Assembly (NCBI RefSeq): GCF_030272615.1
Contig: NC_081409.1
Location: 911,674,340 to 911,738,339 of the forward strand
Direction: 5' to 3'
DNA: 64,000 nt
Origin: Cryptomeria japonica
Lineage: Eukaryota; Streptophyta; Pinopsida; Cupressales; Cupressaceae
Shown: one piece after another, positions 1-13,439 of the stretch
Numbering within the stretch: position 1 is the first letter of the stretch
Layout of the letters: every line of letters starts with the position of its first letter
Made by a program: the position numbers and the translations under genes
The notes under the pieces: generated by a model
The model's database searches: none
The model's input: only the letters and a program-made list of their open reading frames with translations
What the model was told of the DNA's origin: nothing

Positions 1-540
1 TTTTTCAAATTTGGGTGTTTCGAATCCTCATGGAAATGGTGGCATGTAAAGATTCCTATCAAAAGGATAGGGACAAATGTCATTGAGTGAGAATTGGTTA
101 GTCTTGACACCACTATGAAGCTGTTGGGCGAGATTCTCGACTTGTTGCCGCAACATCTCCATTTCATTTGGAGGAGGAGGTGGTGGGTTACCTCGAGGAA
201 TGTTATATCTGATGGGATCTCTACCGCTTTCCTCTTCATGGCGACTTTGTCTTTCTGATGCTTGTCTTAATTGGGCAAGATCAAAGTCAGAGGGGAGTTT
301 TGCTCCTTCTTGAGCGAGTCTTAAGAAGTGAGCATCCGCATTGCTCCTGAGTATTTCGTCAAAAAGTCTGTTAAAGAGAGGGTTATGCTGAGCCCTTTCT
401 ATTGTTGCAGGAGTGGGAGTACTTGGGTTTTCGTCATCTGCATTTCCTTCAAGTGCTTCTTGAAATTCATTGAGATTTTCCTCTTCTTCTTCTTCCCTTT
501 CTATTTCTCGTTGCCTGGACTGTGATCGGGTTTGGGCCAT
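1..540 (-). pseudogene. Ty3/gypsy gag, N-terminal part, broken
   Basis: Gag is the structural protein that packages element RNA in a cytoplasmic particle. The frame starts at the ATG at 538-540 and runs leftwards for 170 codons. It begins with an acidic, charged N-terminus (residues 13-22 are nearly all Glu) and has a proline run near residue 121. It ends in the hallmark DICPYPFDRNLYMPPFP that precedes the core of plant gypsy gag proteins. The frame is broken by TGA at 25-27, but the codons beyond it still read GFETPKFEK, the usual continuation. The stop therefore replaces a codon, most simply Arg CGA changed to TGA at a methylated CpG. The rest of gag and all of pol lie outside the window. 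The family call rests on motif recognition; the lineage is not resolved. Confidence 0.8.
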
Positions 541-3250
541 TTTGTTTATAAGTTTTTTGTTGAAGTTGTGTGAAAATGATGATGAGTTTTTGTTGAAATG
601 AGAGATTGATGGCTGGTGAATTGTGTTGCACGTGGATCTCTAGCACCTTTAAGGTGGATGTAACCAAAATTCCTTCTGTGAATTGCTTGTTTGTTTGATA
701 AGTTTTGATGTGATAAGGTGTAGAGAAATCTGAGATGTGTTACAGATTTAACTACCTAGTAATGAGAGGATTCACTCATGAACTAGTTTTAACCTGCGTA
801 GATGTGTCTCTTAGGATGAGCTTATCCTAGATGTAGAAACAATCTAAAAAGTGATGTGATGTGTTTGATTTCAAGCAATATCTAAAAGAGAACTTGGGAC
901 AAGAACCTCTTAATGTTTTGAGAGTTGGGACGGATTGATGATGAAGTGATGATGTATGAGTGAGATGATGGATGAAAATTTTTTCAACTTCAATAAAAAC
1001 TTTGTGTTACAAATGGGACAAACTCTATCTCTTCCCTTTCGGGTGTTGGTGGTATTTCTCGAGCTGTGTTGTATGTGATACAGACGTTTGGGAAGAAGTT
1101 GGGATTAATCTTTCCTCCTTGGTTTTTGTGATAACTCAGAGCTCTATATTGCATAAAAGCTCTGCAGTTCAATGATTCGGAAACAAATTCGTTTGTTTTT
1201 CCTTGAAGGTAGAGACGCATGTGACGCAGAAAGACTCTATGTGAGACAAAGATTTGTCTATTTATATAGAAGAATTTCCTTCGTTTGATCAAAAGCCTTT
1301 GAGCTTAATTGTCTTCTTTTCAAGTTGATATTTTGATGACGCTTCTTCTTTCGCAAGATGTGAAGAATGTCATAAAAAATTTGACTCTTTTGTTGTTTGC
1401 ACTTTGTTTTTGATGTTTTTGGTTGTTTTTGAAAGATGTTTGGTTGGATGAATACTTTGTTTTTGGGATTGATTTTCTGATTTGATGTTTCTTTGACAAG
1501 AAAACAAAGCAAGCACACAAACACAAGAATGTTGCCTAAAAGGCACAAATGAGTATGGGTCTAGATCAACCCAATCCTTGGACTTGTATATGACCCTTCC
1601 TTTAGATGTATTTTAAGGTGTATTTCTAAAGCCTGAAGTCGGCTCAATTTGCACTTGGTCTTTAAAACGAACACACTTCAAACACTTTTTATCCCTAAGG
1701 TCAAATGGCCAGTTGTGATAAATTTAGCCCACATCTTGATATTTCTTCGACTTTGGTACTACATACCTTATGAATCCCGTCGTGGCAGGTAAGGATGTGA
1801 TATACTAAGTCTTGCACGAGCATAACAAATAGATGATCCCTATGATGGGGGAGTCACCACTTTTATCAAGCCACAAGTGACTTTTCAAAAAGCTATGTTT
1901 CTACGCAAGGAAATATGTATGGTGAGTATCTTGGGAGCAAAACCATCTATGCTCTTGCACTAAATTATATCACAAATATCCTCAATCAATAGAAGAGGTG
2001 GGCTACTACTTAAAGGTGTTTAGTCATGTTCGATGTTTTTGGACATAAGTTCATTCTGCAGTGACTCACTTAAGAGCCTTGTAACTGGTGGTGGGGCCCA
2101 TTTGTCCTTTCGGCTAGTTACACTATGGAACAGCTATACCCAAGGCTACAGCTTTCGCTCTCACCTGATTTCTATAGCGGTTCGAAGGATTTACCGCTCG
2201 AGGTCTTTCCCAAGATTATCGATCCCTTGGCAGGCCTCTCTTAAAAAGATAAAATTTTGAGTGTTACTAACACTTTTCTCTTGCACCTAGGACCACGAAA
2301 GCCAAGGGAGAGGATAGTGTGTGTTAGAGGTAGGACCACTCGACTGACTTTTTGCACAAGTGTGCCAAGCACGAAAAACACTTGTTCTTTTTAATCCACC
2401 ATTACAAATGTGATCTAACTATTTGGAGATGTTGCTCCAACAGCCATGGTGTTCTTTTTAACTTCAAAGGCAATGTGTTTTGTAACCTAGAATTCGGAAA
2501 TCTTGGTCAACTTAATGAAAAACACGTTTGCTTGAAGTAAAATTTGTTTTTGCAAAAATCAAAACAAGTGGATTGTTCTTTTTATTTGCCCAAAAATTGA
2601 AGTGTGGCTTGTGATTTTTAAGTTTGATGTAAGAAAGAAAATTTGCCTTGTTGATTTTAAGCACCAAAACGAAGTTTGTTTCCTAACTTGCAAAAAAATA
2701 AAGTTGTTTTTGTATAAGTTTGTGGTTCTTTTTACCTTGGAACAATGAAATTCTTTTTAAGAGCCCCAAACAAATGTGTGATTCTTTTTTTTAAAAGCCC
2801 AAATTTGAAATGTGAAGTTAATTTTAAACCAAAATAAAAAGTGAATTCATTTTTAAAACCAACTTCAAAAACAAGTTAGTAAGAAATATAAATCTACTTT
2901 TTAATCTAATTTAAATCTGCACAAAAGAGAAAAATAGTTAGTAAAATCCACCTATTTGGTGGGCTTCTACAAGCCTAATTTTTTATTTTTTTATTTTTTT
3001 TGGTTACAAGGTGATTTGTACAACGTTCTGTTACAATAGCGCTAGTCTGCGTTTGAACAGAGGCGCTATTTAACAGAAACACACTAAAAGAAAGGAAAAG
3101 ACAAGAGAAGGCAAAAGCACTGAAATAGGGTGAATAGCGCCAAAATAATGTCAAACGCACCAAAACAGTGTCAAAAACGCAACCTGTGTGACATTTTCAA
3201 CATTCAAACATGTTATTGGTTAAAAAAAAGTTGATCTTTTTGGTGTTTAG
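541..3250 (-). other. Untranslated leader of the gypsy element
   Basis: This is 2.7 kb between the primer-binding site and the gag ATG. Short open frames occur on both strands but none resembles a known protein. Such long leaders are common in large plant gypsy elements. It ends next to the PBS in an AT-rich stretch with several copies of an AGCGCC/GGCGCT-like motif (about 3038-3150). Confidence 0.55.
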
Positions 3251-3269
3251 ATTCACGTCGGGTTCACCA
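3251..3269 (-). promoter_or_regulatory. Primer-binding site of the gypsy element
   Basis: Read on the minus strand this is TGGTGAACCCGACGTGAAT. It begins with the TGG that pairs with a tRNA CCA end and lies two bases inside the LTR end at 3272. I could not assign the tRNA. Confidence 0.65.
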
Positions 3270-4078
3270 AATGATGCTCTGCAAAAAGGATTAGAAAATC
3301 TATTTGATGGCAACACACACAAGAGCACAAGAAACAAACGTTAGTGTTAGCAACAAAAGATTATCCTAAACAGGCATATCAAGAGAGATATTAAGCATGA
3401 AATAGAAAGCATATAAACATAGAATAAAATAGCTAATCAAGATGCTCATAGTTGCTCCTCCCTTGTTCCTCTCCTTTCCAAGTCCCAAATGAGTGTAGCT
3501 CTCAGCTTTTAGCACTAGCCATGGATGCCATATGGAGATTCAAGATAGTTGAATATGATAGGCAAATGCTATGCAAGTGTAGATAGTGATGCTATGAGAA
3601 AGCTCTATGCTAATGCCAGTATAACAACAATACTCTAATGCTTTTCTTTTTTTGCTTGAGGAGAAGGGTTCTATTTATAGAAGAAATGGGGAAATGAAGG
3701 GTTAAGATTGAATGGTTTAATCAAGGGCCAAGTTTGAAAGTTGGGGATCCATGTGCACAATTGGCACCAATAAAATGGTGACAAGTGTCAACATAGGATT
3801 GGGTTGAGAGAAGAGGTTGGAGGCATTAAAGGCCTGAGAAGACCTCATGGTTATCTAGAGGCTAAGGGTCAAGTCCAAATTAAGATTACCCACTGGATTA
3901 AGAGTTAATCCAAGGATAAACCTTTGTGCAAATGTTTAAGAGATAATCATGGTCAAAGCATTAATGGCCTGATGAGACCTTTTGGTTGGGTAGAGGTTGA
4001 GTCAAAACAAATGTTTTAACCATGTGGGAGGGTTTGAGGTAACCATTAATGGTTATTGGAGACTTTGGGGATTAAGTG

Positions 4079-4182
4079 GTTGAAGGTTGAAAGCCTTCAA
4101 TGGTTATCAAAGACTTTGAGCCATTTAGTGGTTGAAGGTTGAAAGCCTTTAATGGTTATCAAAGACTTTGAGGGTTTGAGAA
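4079..4182. repeat. 52-bp direct repeat, two copies, in the LTR
   Basis: GTTGAAGGTTGAAAGCCTT followed by the AATGGTTATCAAAGACTTTG block occurs at 4079 and again at 4131. Confidence 0.8.
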
Positions 4183-4616
4183 GTGACTTCCCTTTTGCTT
4201 AGGAATGTGACAAAGTTTAGAGAAGGGGTTAGGTTATTTAGAAGTGATTAGAAAATTCTAGAAGGGGTTTAGGCATGCAAGTGGATTTTGTAGGAAAATG
4301 CAAGTGGGAGAAATTTTGGTATTTTCAATTAAAATAAAATCATTTATTTCAATTAAATGGTGTAATTTGCATTTGGATAAATATTCAATTAAATATTAAT
4401 TTGTTTAAATGAGAAAAATGAAGATAAAGCATTAAAATGCTTGAAGACTTTGAGGGAAACCATTAAAGGCTTGAAGACTTTAAGGAAAACCATTAAAGTC
4501 TTAAGAAGACTATAGAAGGAAGCCATCAAGTTTGAATACTTTAAAGGAAACCATTAAAGGTTTCAAGTGGGTGAGGATAAATAGGATTTTAAATAAATAA
4601 TTTATTTAAAATAGTT

Positions 4617-4774
4617 GTGCAACTTGCTTTTGTAGGAAAATACAAGTGGGTAGAGGATAAAGGTGATTTAAATAAATTATTTATTTAAAATAATTGTGCA
4701 ACTTGCTTTTGTAGGAAAATACAAGTGGGTAGAGGATAAAGGTGATTTAAATAAATATTAATTTATTTAAATCT
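4617..4774. repeat. 79-bp direct repeat, two copies, in the LTR
   Basis: The block starting GTGCAACTTGCTTTTGTAGG at 4617 recurs at 4696. The downstream halves diverge only in the length of the TTTAAATAAAT tract. Confidence 0.8.
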
Positions 4775-5050
4775 GAGAGGTGGGATTTTGGGGGATTTAA
4801 ATAAATATTAATTTATTTAAATGTGAGAGAAGATTTAATTAAACAAATATGATTTATTTATTTAATTAATGGTCTGAATTTGGTTAAGTGAATTAAATCA
4901 AATAAATTGAATAATTTATTTAATTAATAGGAGAAGAGGGTTAAGATGAATTAATTAAATATTAATTTAATTAATTACTAATTGATGGTTAAATAATCAA
5001 ATAAATACTAAGTATTCATTTAATTAAGTGGACAGATTTATGTGACTACA

Positions 5051-5896
5051 ATTAAATTAATTTGGTGATTCCTACAAACCCACCTTTTAACCCCCTTCAT
5101 TAAGCTAATTAATCAAAGTTTAATCCCTATTAACATTTATTCTATTTTTAAATAAAACACACCTTCCTAAGTCCACATGTGACTCCCCTCATAAATGACT
5201 TCCGTGCACAAATCACTTCCTCTCCACCTCACCTTTGACCCATGGGTGCTCACACATGTGTGAGAATGCTCTTCTCGGCATGGAGCCAGCCTACACATTT
5301 CCCTTTTGGTCCACATGTCATATCCCTTCTTCCTATAGCCCTTACACTTTGCTAAAAGTGTTTCAACTTGTGAGCCTCGTGGTCTTTCCAATATTTTATC
5401 ACACATGTGTGAGCACATCTCACCCTCTTCCCAATGACAAGTGCTCTTCCCAAGAGGTGCTCACACATGCATGAGCACACTTTTCCCTCTTCCCAAAGCC
5501 TACCCCTTGTGACACTTTTCACAAGGCTATAAGTCCAATCCAACTCATCTCCTCACCTTCAATCTCAAGTCTTCATTTAACTTCCAATCTTGGTTGTCCA
5601 TTTCAAATCCCCAAATCCTATAAATTGGAGTCTCCTCCCTTTGAAAATCATCCACTTGATTAGTAAGCTTATGTTGTTAGTTTACTTCCATATTTGCCTC
5701 CATCGCATCCTTATGTTGTCATTTTAGAGCATAATCATTTTCATAGCACCATTTACCATGTCAAAATCAACACACATCTATCCATCCTTTGTTATGCAAA
5801 TGTGAGAGCAATCCGCATACACTACTCCAACCATCTCTCCAAATATTCATTTGGCAATCTTGAAGCAACAATATCGTGAAGAGGAGGACAAGGAAG
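5051..5896. other. Non-coding flank, left half of an interrupted sequence
   Basis: No convincing coding sequence. It holds a TATA-like CCTATAAATTGGAG near 5620 and a purine-rich end, GAAGAGGAGGACAAGGAAG. That end joins logically to the sequence at 18934 once the transposon is removed. It may be part of an older LTR, but no partner is visible. Confidence 0.4.
5246..5481. repeat. Three palindromes built on CTCACACATGTGTGAG
   Basis: Near-perfect dyads around CACACATGTGTG (5248-5267, 5398-5416) and a variant with CATGCATG (5457-5480) lie within 235 bp, the last two flanked by similar CACTTTTCCCTCTTCCC-type text. The short open frames here come from this repeat and are not treated as genes. Confidence 0.6.
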
Positions 5897-5945
5897 GGGT
5901 AAGTGCACAAATATGGTGGTCAAAAGGGGGGGTATAAGTGGACAC
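5897..5945 (+). repeat. Left terminal inverted repeat
   Basis: GGGTAAGTGCACAAATATGG, then TGGTCA, an expanded G-run with TATA, and AAGTGGACAC. Compared with the right end it carries an extra G-rich block of about 10-12 bases. Confidence 0.75.
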
Positions 5946-6769
5946 TTTTTTTTCTTCTGAAATCAGGTGAACCTGAATTTGGAGGCAAAATTTGAAAGTC
6001 ATCCACTCAAGATATGAAGATAATCAAACAACAAATATTGTAGTACTCTGGAGCTAGTTTCCAAACTACTAAACTTTTTCAAAATTGGATAAGATTGAGG
6101 GGGTCAAATCCTTTGCACACGAAAAAATGACCCTGATTTTTTCTGAAAAAACATAACATAGTGTCTGACGTGCGCATCAAAAAATTCATAGTTAGATTTA
6201 TTATTTTGACAAATCCTTTGGCAAAAAGATAGTTAAGAGTGAGCACTAGAAGATGTGTATTTTTTTGTAATTTTTTGTTGAGTATTTTTTTTTATGATTT
6301 TTTCAATCGAGCACATCCTGAAAATTAGATACATGTTCGTGCGCGAAGCATAAGTTGCACTAAACAAATCTAAAATACAATTTTATTTTTTTAAATTGTA
6401 AAGAATCAAGTGCACTACAATAATATATAAAGGTTTTTAAATTTGGATAAGTATATCAAAAGTTATTCAAAAAATGGTGCACCTATGTCTCTGAGAACTA
6501 TGGAGACTGGTAAAAGAAATTCAATAATAATATGTTATTGTTGTTCAAATTGAAAAAAAATTATATGGTTAGAAAGCTCAGAAGATGGGTGAAAATATGG
6601 TGGCAATTTTAGAAATACCCACTTGATGAAGTGTAAACATGATGATGAAAAAGTCGATAAACCAAGTTGATAAAATAAAACACGTCAAAAATGAGAGAAA
6701 TGGAGGGAAATCAAACTTCCAAACCGTAGCTTTGTTATCCAGGCCTATTTCCAAGCCTAAATAGTCAAA
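5946..6769. other. Transposon left arm, no gene seen
   Basis: AT-rich sequence with no credible open frame and no obvious internal repeat. Confidence 0.4.
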
Positions 6770-6843
6770 AGCGCGTACGGGGTACTTATAGTGTAAGCAA
6801 CGCATACGCGCTTGTTTCCCTATAAACAACGTGTACGCGCTAT
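6770..6843. repeat. Outer left cluster of GCGCGTACGCGC palindromes
   Basis: Three units in 74 bp: AGCGCGTACGGGGTACTT, AACGCATACGCGCTT and AACGTGTACGCGCTA. The same motif recurs at 9431-9700 and 18657-18862 and not elsewhere in the window as far as I can see. Likely protein-binding subterminal repeats (inference). Confidence 0.7.
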
Positions 6844-7861
6844 TGTATAATATGATATTTTATATATAATGTGTATATACATATAATATATTCTATATAT
6901 AATGTGTGTATATACATATAATATATGTATATATATAATATATTAAACATATATATACACATGTAAGTTTATTGTCTCCCCCTCTCAAACGTATACAAGG
7001 TACCTCTCTCTCTCTCTCTCTCCATACCCCATCCCTCTTTCTCTTCTTCTCTCCCTCCCTCTCTCCATACCCCACTGCAACTGTGTTTGCACTTCTATAG
7101 AAGTAAGTGAATTTATTTCTTGTCTGCAACTTCCTCTTTGATTTTTATGATGTATGCTCTCCTAAGAAAATTGACTGATGGATTTGTGTGTGTATATTGA
7201 ATAGGAGGAATAGGGTTTGAAATTGAACCATGGGTGAATTAACATGACAAACAAGGAAAAATGTAGCAATATTCTTCTCGAATGTGTTTTTAATGAGCAA
7301 AGCAGATGTGGAAAATAGTGTCAACAAAGCAACATGATGAGTCAGAGTACCTGCAATATGTTTTTTAGAAGGAAACAACAGGTAGGAAGAGAAAGAGGGA
7401 GAGTAACACAAATGATGTCCTATAGAATGATAGTGGTGGGTATGCGAGAGTTCCCATGTTGTTACACAACAACTGTCACCTAAAGAAATTAAAGTTTGTT
7501 GTATGCATGGCAGTGGTAGTATATGATGATCATCACTTGTCAAACAGCTTGGAATGGTACATACCCATTAAAGAAATCAAGTGTGTAATTCCTATAGTTT
7601 CAATCGAGATGAGTCTTATAACCTTGCAAATTTAATAGCATCATATGTTTTAGAACTTAGGCAGTACTCTTAGGGTTAGGTCAAGCTCTTACACTTTCTT
7701 TTTAGCGAAGCCTCATTGTTTGTTCGCTTGGATTCTTGTTGTATGATGTTATATTCATAACTTTAAATTTAATATATCATTTTATTAGCCCACCATATGA
7801 CCCCTTAGGTGTCATTAGAGGTCGTCTTGTTTCCTAAGAGGTCATATGGTGTCCTGTGACC
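6844..7861. other. AT dinucleotide tract and unassigned sequence
   Basis: 6844-6960 is a (TATA)-rich tract with a duplicated ATATAATGTGTATATACAT block. 7000-7070 is a short CT-rich tract. 7080-7861 contains only small open frames that match nothing I know. With the pyrimidine tract that follows, it separates two palindrome clusters that may once have been adjacent. Confidence 0.35.
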
Positions 7862-9412
<1,551 letters not shown>

Positions 9413-9430
9413 ATCTTTTCTACTACCAAT

Positions 9431-9700
9431 AGTGTGTACGGGGTACTGAAACTATTAGTTCATTGCCCTACCATAACTTTTTTAAGGCAAAGGAGCGCAT
9501 ACACAGTACTTATTACTCATAAGCGCTTACGGGGTACTATTCCCATTATTCGTTACCCTATGATAACATTTTTTAGGCTTACTAGTGCGTACACGCTACT
9601 TATCAGTCCAGAATGGGAAAAAAGAATACCGTTGGGCTTGTCAACATTTTATGGTCTAATAGCGCGTACACGGTTATTAATGTAGCACGTATGCGGTTTA
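9431..9700. repeat. Inner left cluster of GCGCGTACGCGC palindromes
   Basis: Six degenerate units, for example AGTGTGTACGGGGTACT, AGCGCATACACAGTACTT, AGTGCGTACACGCTACT and AGCGCGTACACGGTTA, spaced about 25-75 bp. The cluster ends about 290 bp before the transposase ATG, in promoter position. Most departures from the palindrome are CG to TG or CA, as expected from decay of methylated cytosine. Confidence 0.7.
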
Positions 9701-9987
9701 TAGACATAGTTTTAGTTGCCCAAGAGCCTCAACGACCTCAAAAGAAGTTTTTGAGGTCGTTGAAGGCCCCACTGGAACTGTGTTTGCACTTCTATCACTG
9801 TTGTATACATAAAAGTAACTGATTTTTTTTGTTTTTGCATGATTTCAAATGATTGAATTGTGATTGTTTAATATTTTGATTCCAAAAAATAGTGATAAGA
9901 TGCATATTTATGGTTATTTGTTTGTTTATGAACTTTTCTTTACATATATATGTAATATGATTCTATTTAGGACAACCGATATCAACC

Positions 9988-12900
9988 ATGGGAAAGAACA
10001 AGCAAGGAACGATAGAACAACGAGAGGCTCAAAAGGAAAGACAAAGGCAGAGTATGAAGAAATTGTGTGACATAAGAACAATGGGAGAAGAAGGTATGTC
10101 ATCCTCAACATCTCAATTCGATTTACCAAACGAATATAATGCACCTAATGCAATTGAAGAAGAAACATTTGATAATTTACCGTTTGAACCTAATGCAATT
10201 GAAGAAGATACCACATTGAATAATCAATTAAATGATGAACATAATACACCTTCTCTACTTGATGAATTGAATGTACATAATGCACTGATGTTAACACCTC
10301 CTAGAATCATTCGTAGGAAACCAAAGTATCTAAATGACATTGATGAGAATATATTGAAGTCAATGCCCAATAAAATGAATGAACAAACTTGTAGGAGAAT
10401 GGTTAAAAGAATATGGCAAAACTATTTTAAAAACTTAAATCAAACCGCAAGATGTCAATTAATTGTTCAAATGATTAAAAATTTGAATTTTAGAGAGACA
10501 ATGAAAATTCTAGGCCTAAGATCATCTGAAAGTAACAGTGAAAGAACTATTGTCAGAAATCTATTTGATGCATATCAATCTATTGGTTCAAAATTACGTA
10601 GTAAAGATTCTAATGCTACTCGATGTGTCATTACATCAACCATAATGAGCAAGAAAATAAAAAAAGATCGTTTGCTAAGCAAAACAAGTAAGTCATTAAA
10701 CGTTAGTAGAACAACATTAAGTAAAGCATTAAAGAGGCGGGAACAAATAGAGGAACCTAACAATAATTCTCTTTGGGAATTCTTGGTTAGACTACCACGC
10801 AAAGACAAGGTTGTTGTTGATACACTAAAAACATTAATTGAAAATTTTTGGCATGACAACACAAGAGTATCGCCCAACCAAAGAGATGTTGTTAGAAGGC
10901 GAATTGGGTCTACAAATCATGAGCCACATGACAAACACTATTTGGATATGACTCAAACTAAATTTTATGAAAGATTCCTTCAAAAGTTTCCTCAAATAAG
11001 AATTTCTCAAAGATTTTTTGAAATGGAAAAACTTTTTTATATTAAGATTAATCAAGTACGCACCACGTGTTGTTGTAGGATGCATATTGAATTTTCCATG
11101 CATTATGATATTTTTTGTCATATTTGTTCTACTTTGCACACTAACGATGTTTTGCAGGAATGTAATATACAAGCACCTCCTAAGTCGATAAGAGAATTTA
11201 TTTCAAGTGTGCTATGTAATAGACATGATGGTTGCATTTATTATAAGATGCCTTGTTTGGAAGTTTCTTGTGCTATATGTGGTGGTTTGCAACGTTTACC
11301 AAGATGCGTACATTTGGAGAGCACACATGAAATTGGTACGAAACTAGTTTCTTTCGGAAAATACAAGGCAGTCACATATGGAGTTAAAGATGGAAAAGAT
11401 TTGAAGAGATGTGAGCCAGTGAAAAATGATATGTGTAGCTCAATTTATGAAAATGTTTCAAGAGAAACTAGTTTATGAGTACATAATGCATACACATAGA
11501 GCTCGATGGTTAGATGAACAATTCAAGTTATGTAAGGACACATTTCCTCTTGGCACCATTGTCTCTATAGTTGATTTCGCTGAAAATTATACACTACAAC
11601 CTCAAAATGAAGTGCAATCCATGTATTATCACTCTACACAAGTTTCTATTTTTGTACACATAGCATTCATGCATGCAGATGATAGCACAGAGGAGGATAG
11701 AAAGGTTGTAAGAGAGTATCACTTCTACATAAGTGATGATTGTACTCATTCATCAGAGTTTGTACAAGGATGCTTTAAAGTTTTCTATGATAGTTTAAGA
11801 GAAATGAACATACGATACAATTGACACTTAATATGGTTAGATAATTGCACCGCACAATTCAAGAATGAAAGGATGTTTTATTGGTTGACAAGGATGAATA
11901 TGACAAGCGGTGTACAACATTTTTGGAATTTCACTGAGGCTGGACATGATATGGGAGAGCACGATGGTGTAGGAGCATGTGTGAAAAGAGCCCTAACTAG
12001 GGAAGAATTGAAGTACGAAGGTGGTGCTGAGTTGGTAGATGCAGAAACAATTGTGCGATGGTGTAAGTCTACGATGGGTCCAGGTAATCTAGGTACGTCA
12101 ATGGTTCGTAGATATTTTTGATTGATCACTGAATCTAACATTGAAAACTATCTAGATTGTTGTACAGTTGCAGGATCGAGTGACAAGCACTCATTTATGA
12201 GTTCAAATTCAAGTTCACTGGTAATTTATACGAGACAGATGGTATGTTTTTGCTCTTCATGCATGTATTGTTTGTGGGAAGAATGTGAATCACAAGAGTG
12301 GGTTGACAAATGGTCTTGTAGACCGTTGGTTCCCATTGATCCATATCAAATTCCCAAAGCACTACAATTGAGCCAGATGGAGACATCAGTGGATTTTGCC
12401 CATGTATCCGACCTAGTGGATTCAGGTGATTTTTTGAGTTAATTTTTTTGCAAGTATTCTTTTTGGTTCATTTTGTTGTACATCATACTTTATTTTTGGT
12501 ATTAATTAACACTTTATAAAATGCAGGTCATGTGTATGCAGTTGTTGTAGAAGAGAACAATGAAGAAGGAACAAATTACTATTTGTGTCGTTGTGTTGAG
12601 CCTAAAAGAAAATTGACAACCACAATCATTGACAGAGAGGGTATTGAGTACCCAATAGGGTCTATTGTCATGACAGGAACATGGCTTCGAAGATACCTTA
12701 TCAAGAATTATGATGTTTGGTTGTTCGAGGACTTTGAAACACACAGACATATTCTTCATTTCTCTAGCCTTGTTGTTGCAACAAATATTCATTTGATGAA
12801 GTATCGTGGTAGACCTCATAACAAGATTTTATGGAAAGTTCATGAATCTGACCACGAGGCAATACTTGACACAATACGGGTTAGAGCCAATCCTGAAGGC

Positions 12901-13002
12901 TCACTTGATTCTACGGTTCAGAGTAGAATGATTTTGATAATTTTGTATAAATTATCTATGAATTGTTCTATATTCATTTTTTGTATATATAAATGCCTAT
13001 GA
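9988..13002 (+). pseudogene. DDE/D-type transposase, Sola-like, broken
   Basis: Presumed transposase that cuts and rejoins the element ends in the nucleus. The start is the ATG at 9988 (context ACCATGG). The product has a basic N-terminus, an acidic stretch (residues 40-95), a helix-turn-helix-like segment SKTSKSLNVSRTTLSKALKR (about 231-250) and a Cys-rich region after intron 1. A catalytic-looking series follows: D in VDFAENY (11573), D in WLDNC (11840), and E/D in GEHDGVGACVKRA (11957/11963), a D-x88-D-x38-E or x40-D spacing. Two short introns are supported: 11056-11157 (GTACGC...TTGCAG) and 12426-12526 (GTGATT...TGCAG). Breaks are a one-base frameshift near 11453-11460, TGA at 11822-11824 (probably Arg CGA) and TGA at 12119-12121. 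The end is uncertain; coding character fades after about 12920. Family assignment combines the motifs with the 4-bp TSD and GGG ends. Confidence 0.65.
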
Positions 13003-13232
13003 GCTGATTTTTACAAGTTTAGGGGCATACTTTTGTATATTTAAATGGCAATGAGCTGATTTGTACATATGTACATGCCAAATTTTGTATATTAAAATGG
13101 CGATGAGCTTAATCACACATATTGTAATGCCAAATTTTGTATAAAAGCCCATGAGATGATTTGTAAGACATTTTTTTGTATAATCAAATAGCCAAGAGCT
13201 TATTTAACCATATTTAGAGGCAAATTTTTGAA
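12977..13232. repeat. Minisatellite of about 53 bp, five copies
   Basis: Units begin TTTTGTATA, continue with AATGGCNATGAGCTGATTTG and end near ATGCCAAA. The copies are diverged. It overlaps the weakly supported end of the transposase frame and then fills the gap behind it. Confidence 0.7.
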
Positions 13233-13439
13233 TAATATGTGACTATTTTATGTGTCAATGTTTTGTGACTATGTTTTGAGTATATGTGATGTGTCCCTGG
13301 TCAATCATGAGCATTCTTGATTCTTGTATAATCATGGAGAATTATTTAAGTCATTATCAGGTCATAGGGGTCATAGATTGAGACTAGATACAATTTGAGC
13401 AAAAATTGTCATTGTTGTCAAAAAAATTGTCAAAAAAGT

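Larger units (their letters stand above)
3272..5050 (-). mobile_element. 5' LTR of the gypsy element
   Basis: On the minus strand the 1,779-bp LTR starts TGTAGTCACATAAATCTG and ends CTTTTTGCAGAGCATCA, directly before the primer-binding site. The borders are supported by a second copy at 27433-28858 that shares both ends and is flanked by a target-site duplication. The inner part is AT-rich with many TTTAATTAATT-type blocks. The partner LTR is outside the window, so this element's own TSD cannot be tested. Confidence 0.8.

Noticed and set aside
5167-5543. Cys/His-rich short proteins on both strands
   Set aside because: Produced by the repeated CACACATGTGTG palindromes; no start context or homologue.
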